A DNA stretch of 64,000 nucleotides. Source: Streptomyces sp. MJM8645 (lineage in GTDB: Bacteria; Actinomycetota; Actinomycetes; Streptomycetales; Streptomycetaceae). Below, in pieces: positions 51,491 through 60,071 of this stretch; positions within the stretch are counted from its first letter, which is position 1; each line of letters begins with the position of its first letter. The notes under the pieces were generated by a model. That model did no database searches. It saw only the letters and a list, made by a program, of their open reading frames with translations, and was not told the origin of the DNA. Location of the stretch: NCBI RefSeq assembly GCF_001625365.1, contig NZ_LJJF01000002.1, forward strand, positions 124,001-188,000. Reading direction: 5' to 3'. Made by a program: the position numbers and the translations under genes.

Positions 51491-53305
51491 ATGTTTCGCT
51501 CACGCTCACGTACCGCCTGGACGACCGGGGCCGTCACGGCCGCCGCCCTGACGGGTGCCCTGCTCACCGGCACGCCCGCGCCCGCCGTCAGCGGTGACAC
51601 CCCGCCGACCGGCTCCTACGCGTTCACCGCAAGGATCGACATCGGCAACGGCACACGCGCCTGCTCCGGCGCCCTGATCGACCCGTACTGGATCATCACC
51701 GCCGCCTCCTGCTTCGCCGACAACCCCGCCCAACCGGCAACCGTCCCCGCCGGCCCACCCGCACTCAAGACCACCGCCACCATCGGCCGCACCGACCCCA
51801 CCACCACGGGCCAGGTCCGCGACGTCGCCGAACTCGTCCCCCGCACCGACCGCGACCTGGTCATGCTCCGCCTGGCCAACCCCGTCACCGACATCACCCC
51901 ACTCGCCCTGTCCACCACCGCCCCCACCGCCGGTGAGGAACTCCGGGTGGCGGGCTACGGCCGCACCAAGACCGAGTGGGTGCCCGACCAGCTCCACAGC
52001 GCCGCCTTCACCGTCGGCGCCGTCGACCCGACCGGCCTCGCCATCACCGCCAAGTCCCCCGCGGACGCCGCCGTCTGCAAGGGCGACACCGGCGGCCCCG
52101 CACTACGACCGGTCGGCGACCACTACGAACTCGCCGCCCTCAACAGCCGATCCTGGCAGAACGGCTGCCTTGGCTCCACCGAAACCACCCACACCGGCGC
52201 CTACGACACCCGCACCGACGACCTCGCCACCTGGATCCAACAGACCACCTCAGCATGGTCCGCTGTGATGGCCAGTCGGACCGGGGGCCGCAACACCGTC
52301 TACAACCCGGACACCAAGACCGCAGAGATCTTCACGCTGACCACCGACGGCACCATGACCAACGCCCACTACAACACCGACGGCAAAGACTGGTCCGGCT
52401 GGTTCACGATCGGCGCCGGGGGGCACTTCACGGGCACTCCCGCCGTCGTCTATAACCCGGTCACCAATGCCGTTGAGCTCTTCGCGATCGGTACGGACCG
52501 ATCGCTGTACCGCACCACCTGGACCCGTGCCACCGGTTGGGGGTCCTGGACGATGACCGGCGACTGGAAGTTCACCGACAGCCCCACCACCGTCTACAAC
52601 CCGGACACCAAGACCGCAGAGGTCTTCGCCCTGACCGTCGACGGCACCATGGCCCACATCTACAACACCAACGGCGCAGGCTGGTCCACCTGGTCACTCA
52701 TCGGCGCCGGGGGGCACTTCACGGGCACTCCCGCCGTCGTCTACAACCCGGTCACCAATGCCGTTGAGCTCTTCGCGATCGGTACGGACCGATCGCTGTA
52801 CCGCACCACCTGGACCCGTGCCACCGGTTGGGGATCCTGGACGATGACCGGCGACTGGAAGTTCACCGACAGCCCCACCACCGTCTACAACCCGGACACC
52901 AAGACCGCAGAGGTCTTCGCCCTGACCGTCGACGGCACCATGGCCCACATCTACAACACCAACGGCGCAGGCTGGTCCACCTGGTCACTCATCGGCCCCA
53001 GCGACTGGAAGTTCGCCGGTACCCCCGCAGTCCTGTACAACCCGATCACCAACGCCCTCGAACTCTTCGCGACCGGCACGGACCGATCGCTGTACCGCAC
53101 CACCTGGACCCGAACCAAAGGCTGGGAAGCCTGGACGATGACCGGCGGCTGGAAGTTCAGCGGCAGCCCCACCACCGTCTACAACCCGGACACCAAGACC
53201 GCAGAGGTCTTCGCCCGCATCACCGGCCTCATGGCCCACGCATCCAACGCCAACGGCGCAGGCTGGTCCGACTGGTCCATCATGGTCCGCCGGGCACCCA
53301 AGTGA
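51491..53305 (+). CDS. secreted S1-type pseudoprotease with lectin-like propeller repeats
   Basis: This 604-residue secreted protein has an S1 trypsin-fold domain (about 35-255) that lacks two catalytic residues: the His of TAAHC is Ser73 in TAASCF, and the Ser of GDSGGP is Thr200 in CKGDTGGP; Asp122 in DRDLVMLRL remains. The C-terminal 350 residues are PLL/DUF346-like beta-propeller repeats (NTVYNPDTKTAEIF, GTPAVVYNPVTNAVELF, SLYRTTWTRATGWGSWTM), with one 97-residue block duplicated almost identically. It is probably an extracellular glycan-binding scaffold rather than a protease. A paralogue follows. Confidence 0.9.
   Translation: MFRSRSRTAWTTGAVTAAALTGALLTGTPAPAVSGDTPPTGSYAFTARIDIGNGTRACSGALIDPYWIITAASCFADNPAQPATVPAGPPALKTTATIGRTDPTTTGQVRDVAELVPRTDRDLVMLRLANPVTDITPLALSTTAPTAGEELRVAGYGRTKTEWVPDQLHSAAFTVGAVDPTGLAITAKSPADAAVCKGDTGGPALRPVGDHYELAALNSRSWQNGCLGSTETTHTGAYDTRTDDLATWIQQTTSAWSAVMASRTGGRNTVYNPDTKTAEIFTLTTDGTMTNAHYNTDGKDWSGWFTIGAGGHFTGTPAVVYNPVTNAVELFAIGTDRSLYRTTWTRATGWGSWTMTGDWKFTDSPTTVYNPDTKTAEVFALTVDGTMAHIYNTNGAGWSTWSLIGAGGHFTGTPAVVYNPVTNAVELFAIGTDRSLYRTTWTRATGWGSWTMTGDWKFTDSPTTVYNPDTKTAEVFALTVDGTMAHIYNTNGAGWSTWSLIGPSDWKFAGTPAVLYNPITNALELFATGTDRSLYRTTWTRTKGWEAWTMTGGWKFSGSPTTVYNPDTKTAEVFARITGLMAHASNANGAGWSDWSIMVRRAPK
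52412..52993 (+). repeat. two near-identical 291-bp tandem copies in the propeller region
   Basis: Copy one is 52412-52702 and copy two 52703-52993. By eye they differ at only about two bases (a T/C near 52451 and a G/A in TGGGG(G/A)TCC). The period is 97 codons, so the frame is kept. This is a recent in-frame duplication of two propeller blades. Confidence 0.9.
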
Positions 53306-53407
53306 CCGTAGCCGACCACCCGAGGGCCCTGTACCCCTCAGCCCGTGTCCGCAGTTCCTCGACCGTCGAGGCTCACACGCCGTCAAGGCCGGCAGGGGGA
53401 GATCCTG

Positions 53408-54898
53408 ATGTTTCGCTCACGCTCACGTACTGTCTGGACGACCGGGGCCGTCACCGCCGCCGTCCTCACCAGTGCCCTGCTCACCGGCACGCCCGCGCCC
53501 GCCGTCAGCGGTGACATCGCGCCGACCGGCTCCTACGCGTTCACCGCCAAGATCGACATCGGCGATGGCAGACGCGCCTGCAGCGGCGCCCTGATCGACC
53601 CGTTCTGGGTCGTCACCGCCGCCTCCTGCTTCGCCGACAACCCCGACCAGCCGACGGCCCTGCCCGCCGGCGCGCCCGCACTCAAGACCACCGTCACCCT
53701 CGGCCGCACCGACCCCACCACCACGGGCCAGGTCCGCGACGTAGCCGAACTCGTCCCCCGCACCGACCGCGACCTCGTGCTGGCCCGGCTCGCCGCCCCC
53801 GTCACCGACATCACTCCCCTGTCCGTCGCCACCGGGGCACCCGTCCAGGGTGAAACCCTGCACGTCGTCGGCTACGGCCGGACCCGGACGGAATGGGTGC
53901 CCGACAAACTCCACGGCGCGACCTTCGGCGTGAACGCGGTCACCGCCACCGGCATCGCCATCACGGGCGTCGCACCGGCCGGCGCGACCGTCTGCAAGGG
54001 CGACACCGGAGGCCCCGCCGATCGCGAGACGGGCGGCACCGTCCAACTCGTCGCCGTCAGCAGCACCTCCTGGCAGAAGGGCTGCCTCGGCAGCACCGAA
54101 ACCGCCCGCGACGGCGCCGTGAGCACTCGCACCGACGACCTCGTCGACTGGATCAAGTTCGTCCGGTCCGGCACGATGCCGCCCCAGGCACCCGGCGTCC
54201 TACGCTGGTTCCTCTCCGACTCCGCCCAGTCGGATCTCTCCACCCGGGCGACGTTCGACTTCGGGAGGAGCCCGATGCTGCCGCTGACGGGCAACTGGGA
54301 CGGCATCGGCGGGGACACCCCCGGCGCCTACGACCCCACCACCGCCCACTTCTACCTGACGAACTCGCTCGACGGTGGCCCCAGCAGCACCGACTTCGGG
54401 TTCGGAAATCCGGGCGACGTCCCCGTGGTCGGCCGGTGGGACGGCGGACGCACCAGCGAGATCGGGATCTACCGCCCCAGCACAGGCGCGTTCCACCTGC
54501 GCCACCACGACGGCACCGTGACGTCCTTCAGGCTCGGCGACGGCGGCAACTGGAAGCCGATCGCCGGAGACTGGACACACAAGGGCTTCGACACCCCGGG
54601 GCTGTTCAACCCCGACACCGCCACCTTCTACCTCGTGAACTCCATCCACGACGGCGAGGCCGACATCACGTTCAGGTTCGGTGACCGGGGGGACACACCC
54701 ATCGCCGGAGACTGGAACGGCAGCGGCACCACCCAGGTCGGCGTCTACCACGCCGCCGGCAGTGTCTTCCGCTTCCGCGGCGCCGCCGCCGACGGATCCA
54801 CCACCCTCGTCTCCTACGGCGACAGCGGGTTCCCGGTCACGGGAGACTGGAGCGGCAACGGCAGGTCGACCCAGGGCATCGTCGTCCCCGGCCGCTGA
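53408..54898 (+). CDS. secreted S1-type pseudoprotease with FG-GAP/VCBS-like repeats
   Basis: This 496-residue paralogue of the upstream gene shares its N-terminal 255 residues almost throughout, with the same substitutions (Ser73 in TAASCF, Thr200 in CKGDTGGP). The C-terminal half differs: it carries FG-GAP-type repeats such as LTGNWDGIGGDTPGAYDPTT, VVGRWDGGRTSEIGIYRPST, IAGDWTHKGFDTPGLFNPDT and IAGDWNGSGTTQVGVYH, which form another kind of propeller. The start ATG follows GGGGGAG. The pair suggests duplication followed by swapping of the binding module. Confidence 0.9.
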   Translation: MFRSRSRTVWTTGAVTAAVLTSALLTGTPAPAVSGDIAPTGSYAFTAKIDIGDGRRACSGALIDPFWVVTAASCFADNPDQPTALPAGAPALKTTVTLGRTDPTTTGQVRDVAELVPRTDRDLVLARLAAPVTDITPLSVATGAPVQGETLHVVGYGRTRTEWVPDKLHGATFGVNAVTATGIAITGVAPAGATVCKGDTGGPADRETGGTVQLVAVSSTSWQKGCLGSTETARDGAVSTRTDDLVDWIKFVRSGTMPPQAPGVLRWFLSDSAQSDLSTRATFDFGRSPMLPLTGNWDGIGGDTPGAYDPTTAHFYLTNSLDGGPSSTDFGFGNPGDVPVVGRWDGGRTSEIGIYRPSTGAFHLRHHDGTVTSFRLGDGGNWKPIAGDWTHKGFDTPGLFNPDTATFYLVNSIHDGEADITFRFGDRGDTPIAGDWNGSGTTQVGVYHAAGSVFRFRGAAADGSTTLVSYGDSGFPVTGDWSGNGRSTQGIVVPGR

Positions 54899-54938
54899 AC
54901 CACCTCCACCCCGGCCAGCAGCACCTCCTGGCCGCCAA

Positions 54939-54969
54939 AGGTGGGTCACCGGGTGCGGGTGACCCACCT
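54939..54969. terminator. bidirectional hairpin terminator
   Basis: AGGTGGGTCACC, a 7-base loop and its exact complement form a 12-bp stem between the convergent pseudoprotease gene and the gene ending at 54992. Confidence 0.8.
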
Positions 54970-54991
54970 CATCTCGCCGTGCGATGCGGGA

Positions 54992-55654
54992 CTACAGCTC
55001 GCCGGCTTGGTGCCCTGAGCCGAGCCCCATGGTGTTCTTGCTGAGCTCTCCGCCGATGCACTTGGGCAGGTAGGTGTGTCCGATGACGGTCACCATGGCC
55101 TCCTGGATGCGGCGGACGGACATCATCGGCTCTGTCCGCAAACGCTCAACGTCCTTTGCGAGGGCGTCCAGACAGCTGCGGTAACGGCCTTGATCGATGA
55201 TCGGTTTCTTGAGCCCCGCCAAGGCGCTTTGGAAGGTGTTCCAGTCTTCGTGCGGCTGGCGGAGCTCCACCACTTCGTCGTTGACCTCCACCAGCCAATT
55301 CGCCTCGATCGCCAGGTAGCGGCACAGGTTCGCGGCCTCGATATCGAGTCCCACCGCGCTGGCGAGTTCCTCCTCGCCGAAGCGAACGTGGTGATTGTCC
55401 GGAGTCCAGTCGGAGGCGTTCACGTCAAGGCGGGACGCCAGCTCGTACAGCAGCACCTTGACCTTCTGGGGCAGATCGGCGTCCCACAGTGCGTCGATGT
55501 AGTCCTCACGGCGATCTGCGTTCGGCAGCGACGAGCTGTCGCTCATGTCGTGGGCGTTCTCCTGGTGGCGCTCCCGCGCGGTGCTCTGGTAGCCCCGGCC
55601 TGTTTCCTTCATGCGGCGTCGTACTTCCTTCTTGCGTGCGTGGTCCTTGGGCAC
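54992..55654 (-). CDS. hypothetical protein with basic N-terminal region
   Basis: This 220-residue protein starts at GTG. The first 30 residues are basic (DHARKKEVRRRMKETGRGYQ) and resemble a short motif found at the start of several streptomycete nucleic-acid-associated proteins. The remainder is an acidic helical domain (REDYIDALWDADLPQKVKVL, ELASAVGLDIEAANLCRYLA, EANWLVEVNDEVVELRQPHE). No enzyme motif is seen. Codon bias is slightly relaxed compared with neighbours, hinting at transfer. Confidence 0.65.
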   Translation of the reverse strand: MPKDHARKKEVRRRMKETGRGYQSTARERHQENAHDMSDSSSLPNADRREDYIDALWDADLPQKVKVLLYELASRLDVNASDWTPDNHHVRFGEEELASAVGLDIEAANLCRYLAIEANWLVEVNDEVVELRQPHEDWNTFQSALAGLKKPIIDQGRYRSCLDALAKDVERLRTEPMMSVRRIQEAMVTVIGHTYLPKCIGGELSKNTMGLGSGHQAGEL

Positions 55655-55979
55655 TGCTCACTCGTCTCACACCGGCCCCGTGATCCGACGCGCAGAGCGA
55701 ATCGGGGTCACAAAGTCCGGCGAGGATGCGGAGCACCTTCGGGCTTCGCTGCTCTTCGTTCACGGGCCGAGAGAGCACAGCCGGGACCGTCGCCGCACGA
55801 TCCGGATAGCACAACGAGGCAGAGCTCGCCACGTCACGCAATCAGCTACGGCACGGCGTACCGGGTACGGCCGGGTGTCGGGGTCTGACGGCGCGGCCGG
55901 TGTGGAAAACCTGTGGCCGGGCGCGGGCACGGGCGGTTGACTGGCACCGGACACGACACTGACCGACCAAGGGGGGTTC
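55655..55979. other. intergenic between divergent genes
   Basis: No gene seen. It separates the divergent 55654 and 55980 starts and should contain two promoters; none was distinctive. Confidence 0.3.
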
Positions 55980-56372
55980 GTGGAGGATCCGCAGTTCACG
56001 ATCGTGGTGAGCGGTGGCTCGCCTGGCGGGGCGACGGCCCTGAAGGCGGTACGCGCGGTCACCGGCCTGAGTCTGTGGCACAGCAAGCGGCTCCTGGACA
56101 GCGCACCCGCCACCGTACGGGAAGACGTTCCGTTCGAGATCGCCGCCCCCGCAGCCCGCCAGCTGCGCCGGGCCGGCGTGCCCGCCTCCGTCCGGTGCGA
56201 CTGGTGCCGGCGCACCCTGCCCGACGACGGTACCCCCGTCGACCCCGGGCCCTGTACCTCCTGGGCCTGGCCCACCGCCCACTGCCAGGCCAACTCCCTC
56301 ACCACCTGCGACTGCGGCTACTGCACCGCCTACGGCCCCCTTCCCGGGCACACCGCCCACCACGGCACCTGA
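55980..56372 (+). CDS. L7/L12 C-terminal-like domain protein with Cys-rich tail
   Basis: The GTG follows AAGGGGGGTTC and yields 130 residues. The first 70 match the ribosomal protein L7/L12 C-terminal fold: FTIVVSGGSPGGATALKAVR, AVTGLSLWHSKRLLDSAPAT and FEIAAPAARQLRRAGVPASV. Unlike L7/L12 it lacks the dimerisation domain and instead ends with a Cys-rich segment, RCDWCRRTLPDDG followed by TTCDCGYCTAYG, which could hold a zinc ion. Such stand-alone proteins occur in streptomycetes without known role. Confidence 0.8.
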   Translation: MEDPQFTIVVSGGSPGGATALKAVRAVTGLSLWHSKRLLDSAPATVREDVPFEIAAPAARQLRRAGVPASVRCDWCRRTLPDDGTPVDPGPCTSWAWPTAHCQANSLTTCDCGYCTAYGPLPGHTAHHGT

Positions 56373-56452
56373 GCTCCCTGTCACCTGTACACAGGCCAGG
56401 CACATCGGGGCGGCGGCGGCCTGCGGTCCTCGCTGTCGCAGGGCGACGAGAC

Positions 56453-56480
56453 GGGGTGGGGGTGGGGGTGGGGGTGGGTG
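56453..56480 (+). repeat. G-rich GGGGGT tandem tract
   Basis: Four or more runs of G separated by single T (GGGGTGGGGGTGGGGGTGGG and on) lie in the gap after the L7/L12-like gene. The tract could form a G-quadruplex in DNA or RNA. Confidence 0.7.
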
Positions 56481-56595
56481 CCAGGCCGGATTGCGAGGCC
56501 GCCGGGCTATCTGGCGGCGGCCTCGCGGGCGGAGGACGGGTCCAGCGGCGCCGCAGAGGTCAGGTGGAGTGACTCCGCGACCTGAGTCAACTTCC

Positions 56596-56623
56596 TTGCC
56601 AGTTGGTATTGATGATGTATGGT
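56596..56623 (+). promoter_or_regulatory. candidate promoter of the small secreted-protein gene
   Basis: TTGCCA and TATGGT are separated by 16 bases in one of the few AT-rich stretches here, about 145 bases upstream of the ATG at 56771. Assigned by eye. Confidence 0.4.
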
Positions 56624-56770
56624 CAGGTCAGTTTTGCAGGTCACGACGGTGACGCTGCCGGTGGTGCCGGTCCCGGCGTATCACCCCGGGATGGACTCCG
56701 GGATCGACCGCCGTCTGACCGGTCCGTCGTCGACGGTGTGACACCGGTGATCGGCATTGGGAGGGGCATC

Positions 56771-57178
56771 ATGAACGGCAGGATCGTGACTCTGCTCGGC
56801 GTACCCGTACTGCTCGCGGGGGCGGTGCTCGCAGCGGCCCCGGCGCACGCCGGCACCGGGGTGCGGGTCGACGGCGCGACCGTTTCCGGTGGCGCCTCGG
56901 CGACGGTGAACGTCACCGTCGCGTACTCCTGCGACGCCGGCGATTTCGTCGCGTCCGCGACCGTGACCGCCGAGGACCGTACGTCCGGCGCCCTTGGCTA
57001 CGCACGTTTCACCCCGAACTGCACGGGCACGAATGTCCAAGTGACCGTCCCGGTCACAACTTTGAACCAGAGCCGCTACGCCGCGGGTGACACGGCGGCC
57101 GTGCGGGCCTCACTTCTCGACGCGACCGATACCGAGGTGGTCGGGAGCATCACCCGGCTCACCGTCGGCACCGCGTAG
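56771..57178 (+). CDS. small secreted protein, unknown
   Basis: The ATG follows GGGAGGGGCATC and yields 135 residues with a signal peptide (LLGVPVLLAGAVLAAAPAHA). The mature 107 residues look like a single Ig-like beta-sandwich: VRVDGATVSGGASATVNVTV, YSCDAGDFVASATVTAEDRT and ARFTPNCTGTNVQVTVPVTT, with two Cys that could form a disulfide. No family was recognised. It converges on the deacetylase gene across a 16-bp hairpin. Confidence 0.75.
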   Translation: MNGRIVTLLGVPVLLAGAVLAAAPAHAGTGVRVDGATVSGGASATVNVTVAYSCDAGDFVASATVTAEDRTSGALGYARFTPNCTGTNVQVTVPVTTLNQSRYAAGDTAAVRASLLDATDTEVVGSITRLTVGTA

Positions 57179-57192
57179 CCGGGCCGGCTGCG

Positions 57193-57238
57193 GGCGGCGG
57201 CCCGCACGGGCCGGGGAGCGCTCGTGCGGGCCGCCGCC
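57193..57238. terminator. bidirectional hairpin terminator
   Basis: GGCGGCGGCCCGCACG and its exact complement make a 16-bp stem around a 14-base loop between two convergent genes. Confidence 0.8.
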
Positions 57239-57262
57239 GCGGTACGAGATGCGCGGTGCGGG

Positions 57263-59563
57263 CTACTTCTTGGCCGGTGCCTTCGGGACGGCGTTGTACG
57301 GGTTGTGGTGGTGGTCGCCGATGTGCAGCTGCTCCTCCGGCGCGCCGGCGAGCTTGGGCAGGACGTGGGTGCCGGTCGGGTCGGTGATGACGATGGCATC
57401 GCCGTCGCGGCGCACGTCGTGCGGGGAGCCCTTGGCGTAGGAGGCGAGCTCCGCGCCCGGGCCGGTGGGGGTCGAGTCGGCCACCGTACCGAACACGTTC
57501 GTGGGCAGCGTGAGTGCGGTAGCCGTCGCGCCGAGCGTGGTGTTCGCGGACTGCTCGCCGCCGTACGCGGCGCCGAAGGTGGCGCCGCCGGTGACGGTGG
57601 TGACGGTGGTGCCGGCGGGCACGGTGACCGGCACGGCGGTGCCGGAGGTCCCCTGGAGGGTGACCACGCCGCCCTGGACGTAGCCGGTGGCCGAGCCCGC
57701 GTTCTGGGCCTGCTGCCAGCCGGCCTGCTGCTGGAGGACCGTCCCGGAGTCGGTGAGGGTCTGGTTGACCACCGGGGTGTCCGCGGTGAACCAGGTGCGG
57801 TAGGTGGACAGGATGCCGGTGAGGGTCTGCAGGGCCAGCTTGTCGTCGGTCAGGTTGGACTGGTGCATGAAGAAGGGCCGCGGGTCGTTGGACAGCACGT
57901 ACCCGAGGGTGATCCTGACCTGCAGCGGCAGGACGTAGCTCGACCAGGCGGTGTTCGGGTCCAGCGGTGCGATGCAGGTCGTGGTGGCGGGGTTGGCCTC
58001 GCAGTTGCCGCTTCCGCCGTTCGCCTTGGAGGTGTAGAGCCAGTTGTACTCGCTCACCTCGTCGGCCTGGGTGGAGACGTTGTAGAACACGTTGACCGGG
58101 TGGCGCGGGGTGCCGAGTGCGGAGGCGATCTGACGCTGCCCGCTCTCGCGGGAGGCGTCGACGCCGAGCCACTGGATGTTGTTTGCGCTCAGCGCGGCCA
58201 GGAAGTTCGGGTTGTCGGCGGGCTGCTGCGGCAGCATCACGGTGCCGGAGTGTTCGCCCGCGACCAGCTCGTTCGGCCGGAACGGGAGGCCGTTGGCCTG
58301 GGCGAACTGGATGTTCTGGGTGATCTGGGAGCTGATGGTGGCCTGGTCGACGTATTCGATGACGCCCGAGGCATCGGTCTGGCACCGCCAGGGGATCACC
58401 GAGAAGTCCTGCACGCAGCCCAGGAACGGGTGGTCGTAGGTGTGGTTGACCCACCGGAAGCTGTTCTTGTTCGCCAGCAGCGCGTCGCTCAGCGGGTCGT
58501 CGCCGCCCTGCTCCTGCTGGTACTCGACACCCGGGCCCGCGTTGAACAGGAAGTCCAGGGTGTAGCCGTTCTGCTGCTGCCAGTTCACCGTGTCGGTGAC
58601 GTCGGAGGCGGCCATCCGGATGGGCGTGGTGTCCGGTACGCCGGCGGCGCAGTCGCCTTCGCCCGGGGTGCACTTGCCGCTCTGGCTCCAACGGGAGTTG
58701 GCGTTGAACAGGTCGTCGACGTGTGCCGAGAAGTAGTTGCGCCAGTAGCCCAGGTGGACACCCCGCGTCACCCAGTCGACGATCCCGTGCGCGAGCAGCC
58801 GGAACTGCTGCTGGTCGTAGTTGTACGCGAAGGTGAGGACCAACTGCTGGCGGCCGCTGCTGGTGTAGACGCCCGCGAGCACGCCCTGCGTCGAGGTGCC
58901 GGGCACCGTCTCGGTGAGGAACGGTTCGAAGTGCGAGCCGGTGGCCGGGTTGTCGGGCACCGGCGTGGCCAGCGCGCCGTACGAGCCGCTGCCGCCCGCG
59001 GTGCCCTCGAACGGCACCGGGCCGTTGAGGTAGCGGAAGGCGTCGGCCCGGGCGGAGGAGGACGCGGTGGCGGTGGTCGCGTCGAGCGAACCGGTCCACG
59101 CGGGCGTGCTCAGACCGGTGTTGGTGCCCGGCCACACGTAGGAGTCGACCTGTCGGACGTGGTAGGCCTGCTCGTAGCCGGTGAGGGCGGAGAGTTCGGC
59201 GGTGGAGAGCCGGCTCGGCGCGTCGTTGGGCAGGACGACGCCCTCGAAGTGGCCGTGCGGTGTGCCGTCGGCCAGGGCGTCGGCGAGGAAGGACGCCGTG
59301 AGGGTGGCGCGGTTGCTGCTGGTGAGGTCGACCACGGTGGTCGGCACGCCCTCGGAGACCAGTTGCTTGTGGATACCCTCGACCCACGGGTTGCCGTCGG
59401 TGACGACGAGGACGTTCAGGTCGACCCGGGAGGTCCCGGCCGCGGCCGGGACGACCGTACCGAGGGATATCACCGCGCCGGCCACGACCAGCGCGATCAG
59501 CGGCAACGCGCGGAACGGCGTCCGGCCCGCGCGCGGGGCAGGACGGGGTTTCAGGAGTCTCAT
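57263..59563 (-). CDS. Agd3-like secreted polysaccharide deacetylase
   Basis: The ATG at 59563 gives 766 residues with a signal peptide (FRALPLIALVVAGAVISLGT). The layout follows Agd3, the fungal galactosaminogalactan deacetylase (family CE18): a flavodoxin-like N-terminal part (VLVVTDGNPWVEGIHKQLVS), a catalytic NodB-like barrel with metal-site motifs YFSAHVDDLFNANSRW and FRWVNHTYDHPFLGC, and a C-terminal beta region. It ends with a short His-rich tail (LHIGDHHHNPYNAVPK). It should deacetylate an extracellular amino-sugar polymer; the substrate in this organism is unknown. Confidence 0.85.
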   Translation of the reverse strand: MRLLKPRPAPRAGRTPFRALPLIALVVAGAVISLGTVVPAAAGTSRVDLNVLVVTDGNPWVEGIHKQLVSEGVPTTVVDLTSSNRATLTASFLADALADGTPHGHFEGVVLPNDAPSRLSTAELSALTGYEQAYHVRQVDSYVWPGTNTGLSTPAWTGSLDATTATASSSARADAFRYLNGPVPFEGTAGGSGSYGALATPVPDNPATGSHFEPFLTETVPGTSTQGVLAGVYTSSGRQQLVLTFAYNYDQQQFRLLAHGIVDWVTRGVHLGYWRNYFSAHVDDLFNANSRWSQSGKCTPGEGDCAAGVPDTTPIRMAASDVTDTVNWQQQNGYTLDFLFNAGPGVEYQQEQGGDDPLSDALLANKNSFRWVNHTYDHPFLGCVQDFSVIPWRCQTDASGVIEYVDQATISSQITQNIQFAQANGLPFRPNELVAGEHSGTVMLPQQPADNPNFLAALSANNIQWLGVDASRESGQRQIASALGTPRHPVNVFYNVSTQADEVSEYNWLYTSKANGGSGNCEANPATTTCIAPLDPNTAWSSYVLPLQVRITLGYVLSNDPRPFFMHQSNLTDDKLALQTLTGILSTYRTWFTADTPVVNQTLTDSGTVLQQQAGWQQAQNAGSATGYVQGGVVTLQGTSGTAVPVTVPAGTTVTTVTGGATFGAAYGGEQSANTTLGATATALTLPTNVFGTVADSTPTGPGAELASYAKGSPHDVRRDGDAIVITDPTGTHVLPKLAGAPEEQLHIGDHHHNPYNAVPKAPAKK

Positions 59564-59706
59564 GGCGCCCACCCTGGCGCAGCGGGCGGTCGCTACGGCC
59601 GCGTTCCGACAGACCTTGACCGATCGATGGCGGGGTTTTTGGAAACGGTTCTCGTTTCGGAAGCCTCCCCGTAACCGGCCTGCGCGCCCGTGCCCCTGCG
59701 GCCCGG

Positions 59707-59946
59707 TCAGAACCGGCCGCGCCGGGCGGGCTTCAGCCCGGCCCCGAAACGGCCGGCGGCTTCGAGGCGTTCCATCAGGGCCGCCATCTGGCACCGGACG
59801 GTGCGGACCGACACACCCCAGGCACTCCGACCGGCCCGGGCGGCCTTCTCCCGCGGCTCCGGCAACGCATCCGCCTGGTCGCCGATCGAGCCCCGGCACG
59901 TCCAGCACAGGCGCAGCGCGGCATTCGCCGCACGAACGGCCGGGGA
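59707..59946 (-). pseudogene. LuxR-type HTH regulator C-terminal remnant
   Basis: Upstream of the deacetylase gene, a start-less frame keeps coding bias for about 80 codons and ends WGVSVRTVRCQMAALMERLE, AAGRFGAGLKPARRGRF, the usual final helices of a streptomycete LuxR-type regulator (VS-x-RTVRR-x-...LMERLGA-x-xRFQAG). The N-terminal and sensor parts are lost. The rest of 59564-60071 shows no gene. Confidence 0.55.
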
Positions 59947-60071
59947 AGGACGCCTCGCGGCCGCCGACCCCGGGCCACCCCACGCGCAGGCCGCGGCACC
60001 GGGGGTTGTCTGCGGCGGTGCGTATCGTCCGGGGCAACAGGTGCCACAGGAGTGAGAAGGAAGGGGCGGGA

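Noticed and set aside
52412..52993. CRISPR-like repeat array
   Set aside because: The 291-bp repeats are contiguous, in frame and protein-coding, with no spacers.
57224..59674. 816-residue plus-strand open frame
   Set aside because: It is antisense to the Agd3-like deacetylase and has the Val/Gly/Arg-rich composition of a shadow frame.
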